Shown: positions 1-12,406, numbered from the stretch's first letter. The stretch: 64,000 bases of DNA from Saccharomycopsis crataegensis (GCF_037102585.1 NW_027043822.1:971529-1035528); one strand, 5' to 3'. Numbers and translations: made by a program. The notes: a model not told the origin generated them from the sequence alone.

Positions 1-660
1 ACCCATTTCCCCCTTTTTTCAATAAGCGAGTTCAAAGTCTTATCAATTACTTGCTGGTGGCTTAATGATCCCGACGCCTCATGATCGTGAGGCGCTGCTG
101 CTACTGTTGCTGTTATGGTTCCTGTCATCGGCGTCGAGGTCTTTTTATGTTTTTTGTGATGTCTCACCAAGATCTTCTGCTTTTTCAAATAATATTGATC
201 GATTTGCTTGTTCAAATTCTCAAGAATATTGTAGAATTCTCGGAATGAAATTTCTTCGTAAACTTTCTTAAAGAGCACCTTTTTCCGTAAATTATTTTTC
301 AAATTCACAATCTTCAATTGTCGCTGCAATTCTCGGAGCTCTTTAGAGATTTCATCATCTTGCTTGTTGGAAATCCAGGTTTCTTCAAACGTTTCATTCA
401 TTATATCTTCTGCTTCGTTCAATTTACTATTATCATCCCCGGATTTTTTCTTGTTTACCATCTCATTCTTGTAATTCAAATATACCCCAACGTACTTCAA
501 CTCCCGTTTCAAACGCTCCTCTAATGTCAGATAATCATATTTAGAATTGGTAGCCGCTTTCCCAGTAGAATATTCTGGGAAGAATATACTATTTTCATTT
601 TTGCTGATCTCATGATCATCTTCAATTTTACCGGTCACTGCCTCTTTTTCATCATTGTCA

Positions 661-693
<33 letters not shown>

Positions 694-2300
694 GCAGTAG
701 TACTTCCTCCATCATTATCAATGATTTCACTATCATCATCACATTTGATCAATGCTGATAGAAGTCTGTTAACCAATGGGCCACAACTAATATTATCTTT
801 CTCTAAATCATTATCGGTGATTTCCAGTCCTGAGCCTTTCGGAACCAATTGATCTTTAATGTTTTCATTTATAGTTTCTTGAGGGGAAGGTGATCCCATT
901 CTTGCAGTCCCATCTTCTTCAGCCCATACTTTGGTGTACAATTTTCCAAGCTTTGGGATGATGAATGGGTGGATTTTTGGGTTGTATGAGGCGGCAGTGG
1001 CAGCACTATGGTTGTTACCATTTCCTAAAGCATTGACCGTTATTGGTAGTCCATTAGAATCTATCGTGGTCGATGCCACTAATGGAGATCTGCCATGTTT
1101 AATAGAATTATTGGTGTTGTTATTATTATTGGTGTTGAATTGATTAGCGTAAAAAGAATCCAAATGCGACGAATAAACATATTTTTTTTTAAGAAAAATC
1201 AAGTCATCATCATCAAAAGGTCTATAATAGTGATCCAAATAACTTAGGAAATTGTTGAAGTTGACCTTGTTTTTGATTTCTTTCTGCTGATTGAAATCAA
1301 TATCAGGAATTGGCCCGGTTAGATAATCTTGTAAATAATCGTTCGGGAACGTGCTTACCCCGTACAATTTTTTCAAATATTCGGGATCTCTTGATTTCTC
1401 TGCTTGTTTATCAGGAACAAATAAATGCAAATTTTCCGTGGCTTCCAATAAAGATGAGGAATCATGGGCCAGGGTTGGTATGATAGATGGTAGTTTCTCA
1501 CCTTCCAAGTTTTCAGGAATTACCATATTTTGTTGATCTTCTTCTATTTTGACTTCCTTCTCGGTGGCTGATTCTGTTCTTTCCTCTGGTATAACTGAGT
1601 TTTCTTCAATCTTCTGCTTCTTTGAAGGGGGTTCCAATGACAGATCCTCGGATTTCACAGCAACCACTGGAGACGCAGATAAACTGACTGACCGTTTCCT
1701 TGGAGGGGTTTCATCATCTTCATCTTCGACAACCTGTTTATTCTTCATTGCACTTAACGGTTGATCTTCATTATCTTTTGGTAATAGGTCTTCATCAACC
1801 TCATCAATGGTTTTCTCTGGGCCATTGGCATTGAGGATTTCATTTTTGGTCTTCTCGGTGATCGAATAATCACTAGACAGTTTCCCACAACTTACAATAT
1901 ATTCCAAATCAGCCTTGGTAAACCCATTCACACCGTGGTTTAGTAATAGCAACTTCTTCACATCTAGGCTTGATTCATGATCTTCTAGTGAGGTGTTCTT
2001 CAAGTTCTTCTTTAATGCTTTGGCCAACGATTTCAAATTGAGCAATGTTTGTAAACTCAAACTTCCCAAGCTGTTCAAATACACCAAATCTCCATTGATA
2101 GTACCGACATTCATATCGTAGGTCAAATCAACCTGATTCAATATCTTGGAGATGATTGATGATGATTTTGTCGATTCAGTCACTTCGATGGTATTTGATC
2201 GCGTTTTGGTGACATCTTCTTTTGGTTGTTGTTCTCTAGAAGGATTGGAGAATAGTCTCAGTCTGCCACTTTTGGAGCGGTTGGAGTTTCTTGGGGCCAT
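1..2300 (-). CDS. NGG1: Ngg1/Ada3, SAGA/ADA histone acetyltransferase subunit (C-terminus cut off by window edge)
   Basis: The minus strand is open from an ATG at 2300 to the left edge, about 766 codons, so the 3' end is missing. Ngg1 (Ada3) is a linker of the Gcn5-Ada2-Ada3 acetyltransferase module in SAGA and ADA. The translation carries blocks I recognise from yeast Ngg1: YGVSTFPNDYLQDYL with a following PDIDF, then PFIIPKLG-LYTKVW, ISCGPLVNRLLSA, and EERLKRELKYVGVYLN, in the same order. Close to the edge the family's C-terminal LIEKRGKW-type segment begins, so only some tens of residues are lost. An (AAT)9 asparagine run near 661-690 and acidic linkers account for extra length. It shares a 447-bp divergent promoter with DRS1. 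The family call rests on remembered motifs, not on a computed alignment. Confidence 0.88.
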
Positions 2301-2747
2301 GCTCTATTCAATACAGAATATAATATAGATAACAAATGGCTGATGATGATAATATAGATAATATAGATATAGATAAATAGACAGGGAATTTTTTGGTGTT
2401 TTTGTGGATTTTTGCTGCTGGTTGTGGGCGATGGTCTGTGGAACCTTCTTAATCGACGATAATGTGGGGTGCTATCCTCAGTTTTGGTTACAATAACACC
2501 TTTGGACAATAATTATATTTATTGTTTTCTATATTATTGCAATTTTATCCAATTTACAGCTTTTGAACACCTTTATTTTGCCTGTTTTGCCTGTTTAAGT
2601 GATAAACCCAAACAAACGACACGGCCGGGCGATGTTTTTTTTTTTTTCCTAAAAATTTTTTTTTTTTTTTTTAGAAATTTTTTTTGAAACTTTTTGCTTA
2701 TTTTTGGCGAATTATCTCTATATATTGACGATATATACTAATACGAA
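2301..2747. promoter_or_regulatory. divergent NGG1/DRS1 promoter with poly(dA:dT) tracts and PAC/RRPE-like elements
   Basis: The region separates two divergently transcribed genes. Two long T tracts (about 2635-2648 and 2656-2672) are typical nucleosome-excluding poly(dA:dT). GCGATG at 2629-2634 matches the first six bases of the PAC element, and AAAAATTTTT at 2651-2660 matches the core of RRPE. PAC plus RRPE is the usual promoter signature of yeast ribosome-biogenesis genes, which suits DRS1. The PAC match is partial, so this is a suggestion. Confidence 0.4.
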
Positions 2748-3065
2748 ATGGCGAAAGATACTCCTCAGATCAATTTCAACACTCTAGAAGTCCCAGAATT
2801 CGACTCTGATGAAGAAAGTTTGCAAACTGAACAGCCAAAAGTGGTAAAGAAGAAGAAGAACACCAAGAACACCAAGAAGGATGTAGAAGAAGATCAAGAT
2901 GATGAGATGTCCACCTTGAATAAGGGCTTTAAATTCGACGACGAAGAAAACTTCCAGCCTGCTGCTAATGATTGGAATTTTTTGGTAGATGATGAAGCGA
3001 AAGACAAAGTGATGAAACCAGGAAAACAAGAAGAAAGCGAAGAGGAAGATGAGGAAGACAGCGAC

Positions 3066-3098
<33 letters not shown>

Positions 3099-4763
3099 AA
3101 TGATGAAAGTGGTAACGAAGTTGATGATGATGAAAGTGACGAAGAAGGTGAAGACAGCGACCTCGCCAAGCTCACCAAGGGAAAAAACAAAAAACACGAC
3201 GAAGAAGAAGAAGATTCTGCTGAAGCGATTGCGGAATTCTTTGAAAGTTCCAAAGTCGCCGACCCAACCGGTGAATCATCCACCACTTTCACCAGTTTAC
3301 AATTATCTAGACCAATTTTGAAAAGTTTGGCAGAATTAAATTACTTGAAACCTACCCCAATTCAAAGAGAATCGATCCCTATCGCCCTTATGGGTAAAGA
3401 CATTGTCGCTGGTGCCGAAACTGGTTCTGGTAAAACTGCAGCGTACATGATTCCAATCATTGAAAGATTGTTATATAAACCAAGCAAAGTCAACATGACA
3501 AGGGTTGTGGTGTTAACTCCAACTCGTGAATTGTCCATTCAAGTGTCTGACGTCTCCAAAAAACTTTCAAAATACGCCTCCAGTATCACCTACGGTTTAG
3601 CAGTTGGTGGGTTGAACTTGCGTAAACAAGAACAAGAATTGAAAACAAAACCAGATATTGTGATTGCCACTCCTGGTAGATTCATTGATCATATCAGAAA
3701 CTCTCCAAGTTTCAACGTTGAAAATGTCGAAGTATTGGTGATTGATGAAGCTGATAGAATGTTGGAAGAAGGGTTCCAGAAAGAATTGACAGAAATATTA
3801 TCACTCTTACCACAAAAGCGACAAACTTTACTTTTCTCTGCCACCATGAATTCCAAGATCAAGACCTTGATTCAATTATCGTTGGATAGACCTGTGAGAA
3901 TCATGGTCAATCCTCCAAATAAGGCCGCCAGCAAATTGACCCAAGAATTTGTCAGAATTCGTAAAAGAGATGGTGTGAAGCCGGCATTATTGACAAATAT
4001 TTTGAAAACCATTGATCCAAAACAACATCACAGAATCGTGGTATTTGTTGCTAGAAAAGAAATGGCACACAAATTGAAAATCATTTTACAAGTGTTGGGT
4101 TTGAAAGCTGGGGAATTACACGGTTCGTTATCACAAGAACAAAGATTGGTCAACGTGACTAACTTCAAAAACCTTAGTGTTCCAGTATTGATTTGTACCG
4201 ATTTGGCAGCCAGAGGGTTGGATATTCCAAAGATTGAATTTGTCATCAATTTCGATATGCCAAAATCGTATGAAATTTATTTGCATAGAGTTGGGAGAAC
4301 TGCCAGAGCCAACAGAGAAGGTAAATCTATATCGTTTGTCGGGGAAAGTGCTGGGGACAGATCGATTGTTAAGGATGCATTGAAGTCACTACAAGAGAAG
4401 TCAGAAACTGCTAGCAAAAAAGCGGTTAGTAGAACTGTTGATTGGAATAAAGTCGATGAGATCAACACTAATATTGAAAGTAAACAGGCAGAAATTGAGG
4501 AGATTGTCGAGCTTGAAAAGCAGCAAAAAGAAATTGAGATTGCCGAAAGAGATATCAAAAAGGGAGAAAATCTTTTGAGATATGAATCAGAAATCAAGGC
4601 CAGACCAAGAAGAACATGGTTCGAGAAAGAGAGTGAAAAGGGGAGACCAAATAAGGCCCCAAAGATGATTAACAGAATGAAGAGAAAGAGAAATGATGAA
4701 GGGAAGACCAACATTAAGAATTTCGGGAAGTCTGCCAAAAAGGCGAATGTTGGAAAGAAATAA
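2748..4763 (+). CDS. DRS1: Drs1, nucleolar DEAD-box RNA helicase for 60S subunit assembly
   Basis: 671 residues. An acidic, lysine-rich N-terminal third with a long Asp run precedes a complete DEAD-box core: Q motif PTPIQ, Walker A AETGSGKT (residues 223-230), PTREL, TPGR, DEAD at 333-336, SAT, and HRVGRTAR near residue 512. The tail keeps the Drs1-type [16 protein letters not shown] block and ends in basic nuclear/nucleolar motifs. Drs1 is an ATP-dependent helicase needed for 27S pre-rRNA processing and large-subunit assembly. The phrases LAVGGLNLR and [16 protein letters not shown] distinguish Drs1 from other nucleolar DEAD-box proteins as I know them. Budding yeast Drs1 is about 750 residues, so this one is slightly short. 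The ATG is the first in frame after the T-rich promoter. Confidence 0.95.
3066..3098 (+). repeat. (GAT)11 microsatellite coding poly-Asp in DRS1
   Basis: Eleven consecutive GAT codons lie within the acidic N-terminal region of DRS1 and encode an Asp run. The run is in frame and likely variable in length between strains. Confidence 0.9.
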
Positions 4764-5072
4764 TAGATAGTTTATTGTATATTTTAAAGTTGTAATTTAT
4801 GTTGAATTTATTGGACAGAATATCATTTATATAATAGCTAAGCTTTGAAAAGTATTGTTACAATAATGCAATATAATAAAATAGTACACTATATTCTCTT
4901 CATATATATATTCATATATGAAGAGAGTAACAAGCGAATGGGGTCTCTCACCCTCTGATGCGTCGACGCGTTCCAAATAATAGAAAAAAAAATTCCCCAA
5001 AAAGATCAAACCTTTATTTATTCATTTATTATAAAAGCGTAGCATTATCATCAACAATAAATAATATACATA
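4764..5072. other. DRS1-TOF1 intergenic region with a perfect 13-bp inverted repeat
   Basis: This 309-bp spacer holds the DRS1 3' end and the TOF1 promoter. Arms 4895-4907 and 4914-4926 are perfect 13-bp inverted repeats around a 6-nt loop and could form a hairpin or cruciform near the DRS1 3' end. No gene is visible. Confidence 0.6.
4966..4971. promoter_or_regulatory. MluI cell-cycle box (MCB, ACGCGT) upstream of TOF1
   Basis: ACGCGT lies about 100 bp before the TOF1 start codon, embedded in the 10-bp palindrome GCGTCGACGC plus GT. MCB is the binding site of the Mbp1-Swi6 factor MBF that drives G1/S transcription of replication genes in budding yeasts. Tof1 acts at replication forks, so the placement makes sense. 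It is a single copy, so the call is modest. Confidence 0.5.
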
Positions 5073-6063
5073 ATGTCATCTACAGACATCGATAGTAAGA
5101 TCGATAGAATAGGGCTTTTAACTGAACAGATCCTTACGTCAGACACCTCGAAAACTCGGACCCAACATGTGGTGAAAGCCCATATCTCATCATTGGTGTC
5201 TGCGCTTGGAGGACCAGACCATTCGTCAGATATCTATCCTCCTCCATATAAATTGGGGATGAATGCGCTCGCTGTGCTCAAAGATTTGAAACGATGGCTC
5301 AAGTTTGACCAGCGATCCAAGAAATGGGACGTGGCGTTGGCAATTGGCGAAACCAGTTTGGTCACCAGTGATATTTTGAACATCCTATACGATTGGGAAA
5401 CCATGTACGCTACCGGCGAGATCTATTCTGAGGTTAACAAAAACGTGAAGATTTATCGAGACAGAATTGCCTGTCTTTGTTTGGAACTCCTTGTGCCGTT
5501 GACTTGGCCAATACAATTGGTCGATCACGAATCAACTGTTAATCAAGTGATCAATTTCCATAAACTCAAGGCCCACCAATTGATTTACAAAAAAAATATT
5601 CTTGGTTTCCGTGGGGGGATCATTTTCAAAGCTATTATTAGGCTTATTATTCCGATTATCTCATTGCAAAAACATCAACGAAAGATCAGAGATAACAGCA
5701 TTTTAAACTTGTGTGTGTTATTTCTTAGAAACATCATGAGTATCGAACCAGACAATGCTTCTTTTGTGTTGAAAGATAAAGCGGCCAAAAGCTCGTCGAA
5801 ATTACCTCAGAAGCATTCCAATCTCCCTGCGGAAGTCTCCATGGAAGACGTTTCTTTGAATACAATAATAAAGGTGCTTCACGATAATAAAGTGTTGAAG
5901 TTTTTCCTCACTTTGTTTGCCGGGTTGGGAAAAGAATTTGACGATCAGATCCTTGGGTTGGGATCTTTAGAATGTTTATATTTCTTGACCAACGGTATCA
6001 ATATCAAAACATTGGTGGCTAGTAATAATAACAATAACAATAATAGTGATGACGATGATGTTG

Positions 6064-6139
<76 letters not shown>

Positions 6140-8204
6140 TAATAATAATAATAATAACAACAATAATCATAATAATAATGGTAATAGCACTACAAATGAT
6201 ACATCTAATACCAGTGTTGCCGGTCTTCAACTCCAAGATTTGTTGAAAAAAGAAACAAAATTAAAAACAAAATTCATCAAGGAATCTGCATCGCGGCACT
6301 CGAGATTCGGATCATTATTATCATTTGATAGTATTGAAACCGGAAGATTGGCAGTGAGTGGTCAAAAGGCCTTATTATCTACCGAGAAAACCATTGAATC
6401 ATTGAATAGGTCAAAAAAATGGAGTGCCACTTCCCAACGACTCGTCGGGCAATCCGAAGACTTCAATGACCCTAGTGATAAGAAAATCAAGTATTTATCA
6501 TCTGAATCGCAATCTGCGTTATTACAATTTGCCAGAAAATTCATGGATGGAGGATTTAACCAATTCGTTATCGTTGTTGGTAAGAAGTTCCGAGGTAAGG
6601 AATTCACAAACTTGCATTGCATCCAGTATTGTCTAGTGTCAGCATGGTTTCTAGAGTTTGAAAGATCGCAAAAGCAATTGGAAAATGGAAAAGTCACCAA
6701 GCATAAAAGACCCAGTGATGATTATGATGCGAAATTGGTGCAATTAATTGAGGCTACAAAAATTGGCGGTAACAATAAGGAAGAAAACCAAGATGAAAAT
6801 CAGGATGAAGATGACGAGGATCTGAGTGAGTTTGGATTGATTGGTAGTGTATTATTAGATGATAATATCCGGTCCTTGAAGGTGTTTTTAGCAAAAGAGA
6901 AGGAGAATGCTGATGTGTCGGTATGTCATGCCACCCTTATTGTCCTCAAGGAGGTATTGATTTTATTGACCGACATGACAAAATCAAAGTATGATCAAGA
7001 CGTGGATATTGCCATTAACACCATGAAGAAGATCTTCACTGATGATTCGTTTTTGAGCGGATTGGTAATAATCGCGAAGAATGGTGCCAACAAAAACTTA
7101 TCTTTTGTCATGACGGTGGCTGAGCTATTAGACATTTGTTTTAGAACTTTAGAACGATTGACTAAAGACGATAAGTTGGTGGTGATGAAGAAAAAGAAAC
7201 ATGATAATAATAATGACGAAGATGAATTGGCCCGGAGAAAATTCAAAATGAAGATTTCGGAGTTCAATTTTTCAGATTTTTTTTACCAGTTTATCAATGA
7301 AAAAACAATCAATACTTACATGAGACTTTTCAAATCTTATGAAACGATCGACCTTATCCATTTGAAGCGGGCCTTGCGCTTTTATCACCGGGTCTATTTT
7401 TCTTTCAAACAACACTCGTTATTGATGCGGCTTGATTTTTTATCGTTACTCCATACCATTCTCTCGCCAAGTAACAAAGTTTTTTTTGCAGAAGAAATGT
7501 CGTTACGTTATGAAATGGAGGATTTCTTCAAATATTACATGAAATCGATCCGGCATCACTTGGCCAGTACTCCATCGTTAGGAATCGAACTATTGTTTCC
7601 TAAACTGCGAAACACTGTCCATTATTTGACCACCGGGGAAAAAGAACTCGAAGTGAAAATGAGAGATATTGCGGTGGATCCCGAGCTGGTGAGATTAGTC
7701 AAGCCTATCGAATTCAAACCGAGCAAAGATTTATCGTTGGATAAACAGTTTGGGGTACTTGTCACTCATCTCATGAAATCTAAAAAATCGGAGGAACTTG
7801 TGAAGTACTTACGCGACAAATTGGCAATGATGATTAATCAATGGATCAGACTGGACATGGATGGTACAGAATTTCAAAATAAGAAGTTAGAGTACCAGAA
7901 TGAAATTATGAAGAAAGAGATGCTCAGAAATGCAGGGTATCAATTATTATTGAAGATCATTGGATTTGCATTGCCTACTATTTACGGTGAAGAATGTACA
8001 TTGGCTGCCGATACCACATTAGTCCATGTCAGAGAATGTCAACGGTTGATGGTCAAATATATTGAAAATAGTTTTGAGTTCACAGAGGATGAAAATTTCG
8101 GGATGTACGTGAGAAAAGTCAAGGATGATTCTTGGGATGGGTATGATAATTACGATAATTATGGAGATGATGATAATTATGGTTTTTCAGATGATTATTA
8201 CAAA

Positions 8205-8240
<36 letters not shown>

Positions 8241-9098
8241 GAAGAAGAAGAAGAAGCACCACAACATGACAAAGACACTGAGGAAATGATCAGCATTATC
8301 AACCAACAGTTGGATAGCCAACTACTTTCAGAAGAGGTCAGGGGTAGATTGATGATGGAGTTGGAAGAATTGCAACTTCGGAAAGCGGAATTGGGAAAAT
8401 CTAGAAAAAAGAAGAAGAAACCACAAAAGAAGAAATCCAAAAAGAGAACCAGAGCCAGAGTGGTAGATGAGGAGGAGGATGAAGAAGTAGAATTAAGACA
8501 GAAGAAAAAACCAAAGAAGATCGAGGATCGGTTCACTTCTGCAATGTATATTGATTCCGAAGATGACGAGAGTGACACTGAGGCAGATAAATTGTTCTTT
8601 GATAAAGAGAAGAAGTTGCGGCAATTTATTAATGCTCGGGGTGGAGCGATTAGTAAGGAACAATATGAGGAGTTCAATACCAAGTTTGCAGCGGGGACAT
8701 TGGTGGAGGGTGAGTTGGCGATTAGTGTCAATCCTTATGAACAATTGGTAGATGAGCCTGATAATCACATTTTAGAGAATACCGTGAATAACGATGTTGC
8801 TGGTATAACAGATGATGGTAGTGAGAAAATTGAGGAGGGTGAAAGCAGTGATCACGAAAATGAGAAATCTGATAACAAGGATAATGAAAACAGTGATGAG
8901 GATGGAGAGGTAACTGATAATGAAGATGATGAGCGAAGTGATAATGAAGGTGAGAAAAGTAATGATGATAATGGTGATGACGATGGTGATGATAATAGTG
9001 ATGACGATGGGAACAATTTTAACGAAGAGGAAGAGGAAGTCATTGGCGTCAAGAGCTCTAGTCGTTCCAAGCCAGTTATTGAAGATGATGAAGAATGA
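5073..9098 (+). CDS. TOF1: Tof1, Timeless-family replication fork protection subunit
   Basis: 1341 residues, close to the roughly 1240 of baker's yeast Tof1. The N-terminal block (residues about 30-300) matches the TIMELESS fold as I know it in Tof1: SALGGPD, PPPYKLG, LKDLKRWLK, KWDVALA, LLVPLTWP, HQLIYKK and the later VSMEDVSLNTII. With Csm3 and Mrc1, Tof1 travels with the CMG helicase, protects stalled forks and mediates checkpoint signalling. A 24-codon AAT run (6066-6137) followed by more Asn inserts a poly-Asn loop after residue 330. The C-terminal 350 residues are very acidic, interrupted by a Lys/Arg stretch near residue 1110 that looks like a nuclear localisation signal. An MCB element lies upstream. 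The first ATG fits the family N-terminus. Confidence 0.93.
6066..6186 (+). repeat. AAT trinucleotide repeat coding poly-Asn in TOF1
   Basis: Twenty-four uninterrupted AAT codons, then GAT and an impure AAT/AAC run, encode a long Asn tract in TOF1. It keeps frame. A DNA-level slippage repeat is the likely origin. Confidence 0.92.
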
Positions 9099-9941
9099 AA
9101 CACAACAATTGAGCACTAACATATACATTGCATGACTCCAAGGCACACCATTTTAGACAAAACCAAAATTATTAACATTCTGTTTAAAAATGGAAGAATA
9201 ATTTAGACTTTGGGTGGGACGGTTGAGTCATATTTTGATATAGCCTAGACGGTTTTTATGAATTATTATTAGAAATACACTTTTATTTTTATTCAGTATT
9301 TTTCAAATTTCACTTATTTTGACTTTTCTCTTTTTTTTTTTGTAGCATTTGCTGGCGTCTTACAACCCTATTAATTTTAATCCCCTGATACTACATGGCA
9401 TTTATTAAAATAGAAGTAGACGTTTGACTAAAAGCAGTAAGTGCGCAGTTTTGTTCGGAAATGTTGGCTTTTTTTTGTGTCAATAGGGTGATTTTAGTCC
9501 ACGTTCCTGCATTGGAGATCTGAAAATGTTCCAATTAAGCACGAGTATATGTTAAAATGCAAAATAAAATCGTAGGTAAATTTGATTATATATATATACT
9601 TTGTACATATGGTACTCTATGAAAATCTCAATAAAGGGAGTCCAAGAGTCTCTGTGAAGTTTCGGAGTTATAACTTTTCGGGGAAGTTATCATTGGCAAC
9701 AGTAATTACTTAAAGTCGACGATCAGTGTCTCCTTTTAAGGTTCAACACTTGGAATCCTTTATGTATCCTATTATTCCATGTCGCATTGGCACATCAGAC
9801 AAAAAAAAAACAGCTATTGTCACCTCAGGAACTATTTTCTACTGGCAATTTTATATAAGTTAGGTCAGCTCCTTTTTTTTTTTTTTTTACTTGGCAATGG
9901 ATTCCTAATACACATTATCCTTAGTCACTCCTTCACACATT
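9099..9941. other. TOF1-polygalacturonase 1 intergenic region
   Basis: About 840 bp with TOF1's 3' flank on the left and the first polygalacturonase promoter on the right. A T-run at about 9873-9888 and the TATA box at 9852 lie near its right end. No further gene or RNA is visible. Confidence 0.6.
9852..9858 (+). promoter_or_regulatory. TATA box of polygalacturonase gene 1
   Basis: TATATAA stands 84 bp before the ATG. The same TATATAAGTT context precedes the second copy, so the promoter was part of the duplication. Confidence 0.6.
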
Positions 9942-11048
9942 ATGAAACACACTTTCCTTCTTTCTGCTTTATTAGCTCTTGCTCAGGCTGGTCCTGTTAA
10001 CCATTCTCACGAATTGCAAAAAAGATCCTCTTGTACCATCACCACCTCCAACCTTTCCGAAATTGCTTCAATTAAGAAATCTTGTACCTCTATCGTTGTC
10101 GATGGTGTCACCGTTCCTGCTGGCGAAACCTTGGACTTGACTGGATTGCAAACTGGTACCACCGTCACTTTCGAAGGTACCACCTCATTTGGTTATTCTT
10201 CATGGGAAGGCCCATTGATCTTTGTGTCTGGGTCTGCGGTTACCGTAACTGGGGCTTCTGGTCACGTCCTTGAAGGTAATGGGGCCAAATGGTGGGATGG
10301 TTTAGGATCCAATGGTGGGGTCACAAAACCTACTTTCTTCTTTGCCCACTTCATGGATGAAGGGTCAGTCATCAAAAACTTGAATATCCACAATACTCCG
10401 GCGGAAGTGTTTTCGATCTACGGCTCCCACGAATTGACCATTGATTCCGTGACCATCGATGATTCTGATGGTGATTCTGAAGGAGGCCATAACACTGACG
10501 GGTTCGATATTGCCTCTTCTTCCAGTATCACTATCCAAGACAGCATCATTAAAAACCAAGACGATTGTGTGGCTATCGATTCCGGTTCTAAAATCCAATT
10601 CTTGAACAACCACTGTTCTGGGGGTCATGGGATCTCCATTGGTGGGGTTGGTGGTACCAGTGATAATAGTGTCAATGGAGCCACTCTTTCTGGTAACACT
10701 GTCACCAACTCCGTGATCGGGCTTCGGGTTAAGACTTTGTCTGGGGCCACTGGTAGAGTCAAGAACGTTGGCTTCAAGAACAACCAGATTAGTAACATTT
10801 CTCAATATGGGATTACCATCGAAGGTGACTACGAAAATAGTGGGCCAACTGGGGTGGCTACTGGTGGGGTACCAATCACTGGATTGACAGTGACAGGAGT
10901 GACCGGTTCCGTGGATTCCGGTGCTCAACCAATTTACATCTTGGTGGAAAATGCCTCTGATTGGAGTTTCAGTGATATCGATATTACAGGGGGTAGTTAC
11001 AGCAAGAAGTGCAGCGGTATTCCTTCCGGCGCTGGGGTTTCTTGTTAA
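9942..11048 (+). CDS. secreted endopolygalacturonase, copy 1 (GH28)
   Basis: 368 residues, the usual size of yeast Pgu1-type endopolygalacturonases. A hydrophobic signal peptide (about residues 1-17, ending AQA) is followed by a short propeptide ending in KR at 27-28, a Kex2-type site. The GH28 catalytic set is complete: NTDGFD with D186, DD at 207-208, GHG with H229, and R262/K264 in the RVK motif. The spacings equal those of fungal GH28 enzymes (21, 21 and 33 residues). The enzyme hydrolyses alpha-1,4 bonds in polygalacturonate (pectin) outside the cell. A near copy lies 1.5 kb downstream in the same orientation. Here RVK replaces the more common RIK. It is probably a PGU1 orthologue, but I leave the symbol blank because duplicates blur orthology. 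Confidence 0.93.
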   Translation: MKHTFLLSALLALAQAGPVNHSHELQKRSSCTITTSNLSEIASIKKSCTSIVVDGVTVPAGETLDLTGLQTGTTVTFEGTTSFGYSSWEGPLIFVSGSAVTVTGASGHVLEGNGAKWWDGLGSNGGVTKPTFFFAHFMDEGSVIKNLNIHNTPAEVFSIYGSHELTIDSVTIDDSDGDSEGGHNTDGFDIASSSSITIQDSIIKNQDDCVAIDSGSKIQFLNNHCSGGHGISIGGVGGTSDNSVNGATLSGNTVTNSVIGLRVKTLSGATGRVKNVGFKNNQISNISQYGITIEGDYENSGPTGVATGGVPITGLTVTGVTGSVDSGAQPIYILVENASDWSFSDIDITGGSYSKKCSGIPSGAGVSC

Positions 11049-11478
11049 GTCTTTTTCTACCCATTCTTGTTATTCTTCTTAGTCTTTTTTTTATTTTTAA
11101 GGAAGGGCCATTGCTTTGTTCTCATGGCTCTCTAGTTTATTCCAATATCTTTTTTTTTTCCATAAAATTTGATGATATCAATTTGTTATCGTTGTAAAAC
11201 TACAATCAATCTGCAAATTCAAATCAACTTTATAATGGGACTTGCTAAGTATTTTTGGGTTTAGACTGGTGCAAGTTATTATCCGCAAAGCAATAATTGT
11301 TACACTAATTGTGCTTCTTCCCATGAATACCACATTGCTCATTGAGAAGTGGGGTCGATTTTTGGAAAGAAGGCTATCTAGATAGCTATCAGAAACTACG
11401 ACCGCACGCCAATAACACATGGCGCTCTTTTTTCAAATTTGAGATATTTTTGCGATATTTGCAGAAAGACATCAGAAC

Positions 11479-11559
11479 TGTTTCATCCATCTTGATGGCC
11501 TTTTGCGCTCGTAATCATTGATACAACTGGTCTCTTTTGGAAAACAATAGGATGAAACA
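11479..11559. promoter_or_regulatory. inverted pair of Ste12-type pheromone response elements
   Basis: TGTTTCAT at 11479-11486 and ATGAAACA at 11552-11559 are exact inverted copies of the 8-base pheromone response element. They lie in the 13-bp arms of an inverted repeat about 1 kb upstream of polygalacturonase copy 2. In baker's yeast PGU1 responds to the Ste12/Tec1 filamentation pathway, so the sites are plausible regulators. The distance is large for yeast, and I see no clear Tec1 site beside them. Confidence 0.35.
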
Positions 11560-12406
11560 GTTTGATGGGCGTATGGTTTACTATAAACAAAGGATTCAGG
11601 TAGCGGGTGTGTAACTTAATAATCATAGCCATACAGCTGAGACAAATGCAAGGGTCACCCAAAATACAAAAAGAAATCAGAAGAATAAATAAAATCCCAA
11701 TAAACAGTAAAAAAAAATCGTAATTACAGAGATGAACGGCAACAAACAAGAACATATTAACTATACCTACCGCATGTAGCAGATGACTGCATCAGAAAGA
11801 TGAATACAAACAAATTCCCAAGTAAAACCAAGGGTACAATTAGTGGATATTGACTGATATTGGTGGATCTTGATCTTATGATTGGCCTAACAACATTTTA
11901 TTTTTTTTAATGATAAAGAGGATTAACACGACGACAGTAAGAAAATATAAACGCCGTTAGTGTTAGATCGGAATCACTGCCTTTTCCATCTCAGTCGACT
12001 GGCGGAGGGCAACCTGCATGAACTCAAAAGAAGGTTCCTGCATTGGTCCCTTGAACTTTATCCCGATTGAGAAACAGGGAAATACTGAAAAAGAAATATC
12101 CAGCCATAAACACCCATGATTTATTTGATTATATACCCTAATATCATGGGGTGGTAATGTATTCAATAAGTGGACTCAAATAATCTCTACTACTCCAAAT
12201 CTTCCCCTGAAAAATATAACTTACAGTAAGTGCTTGCAAATGACCATCAGTTAGTTTGCTCAGGTGAATCAATATTTAAAACCTTTGTATGTATGCCCGA
12301 AAAATAAAATCTCAGGTACAACAATAGCACGCATTAGCACTTCAAACAAAAAGAAAAAAAAAAGAAATATATGGATCACATCAGCATGCTTTACCATTTG
12401 CAATAT

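Noticed and set aside
2784-3292. Long open frames antisense to the DRS1 acidic region
   Set aside because: Products are runs of Ser or Ile/Phe made by the complement of GAT/GAA repeats; shadow of the real gene.
5945-6246. Leu-, Ile- or Met-rich frames through the AAT repeat
   Set aside because: Artefacts of the trinucleotide repeat inside TOF1.
8198-8731. 177-codon frame antisense to TOF1
   Set aside because: Ser/Phe/Leu composition mirrors the acidic and lysine-rich TOF1 coding strand; no independent evidence.
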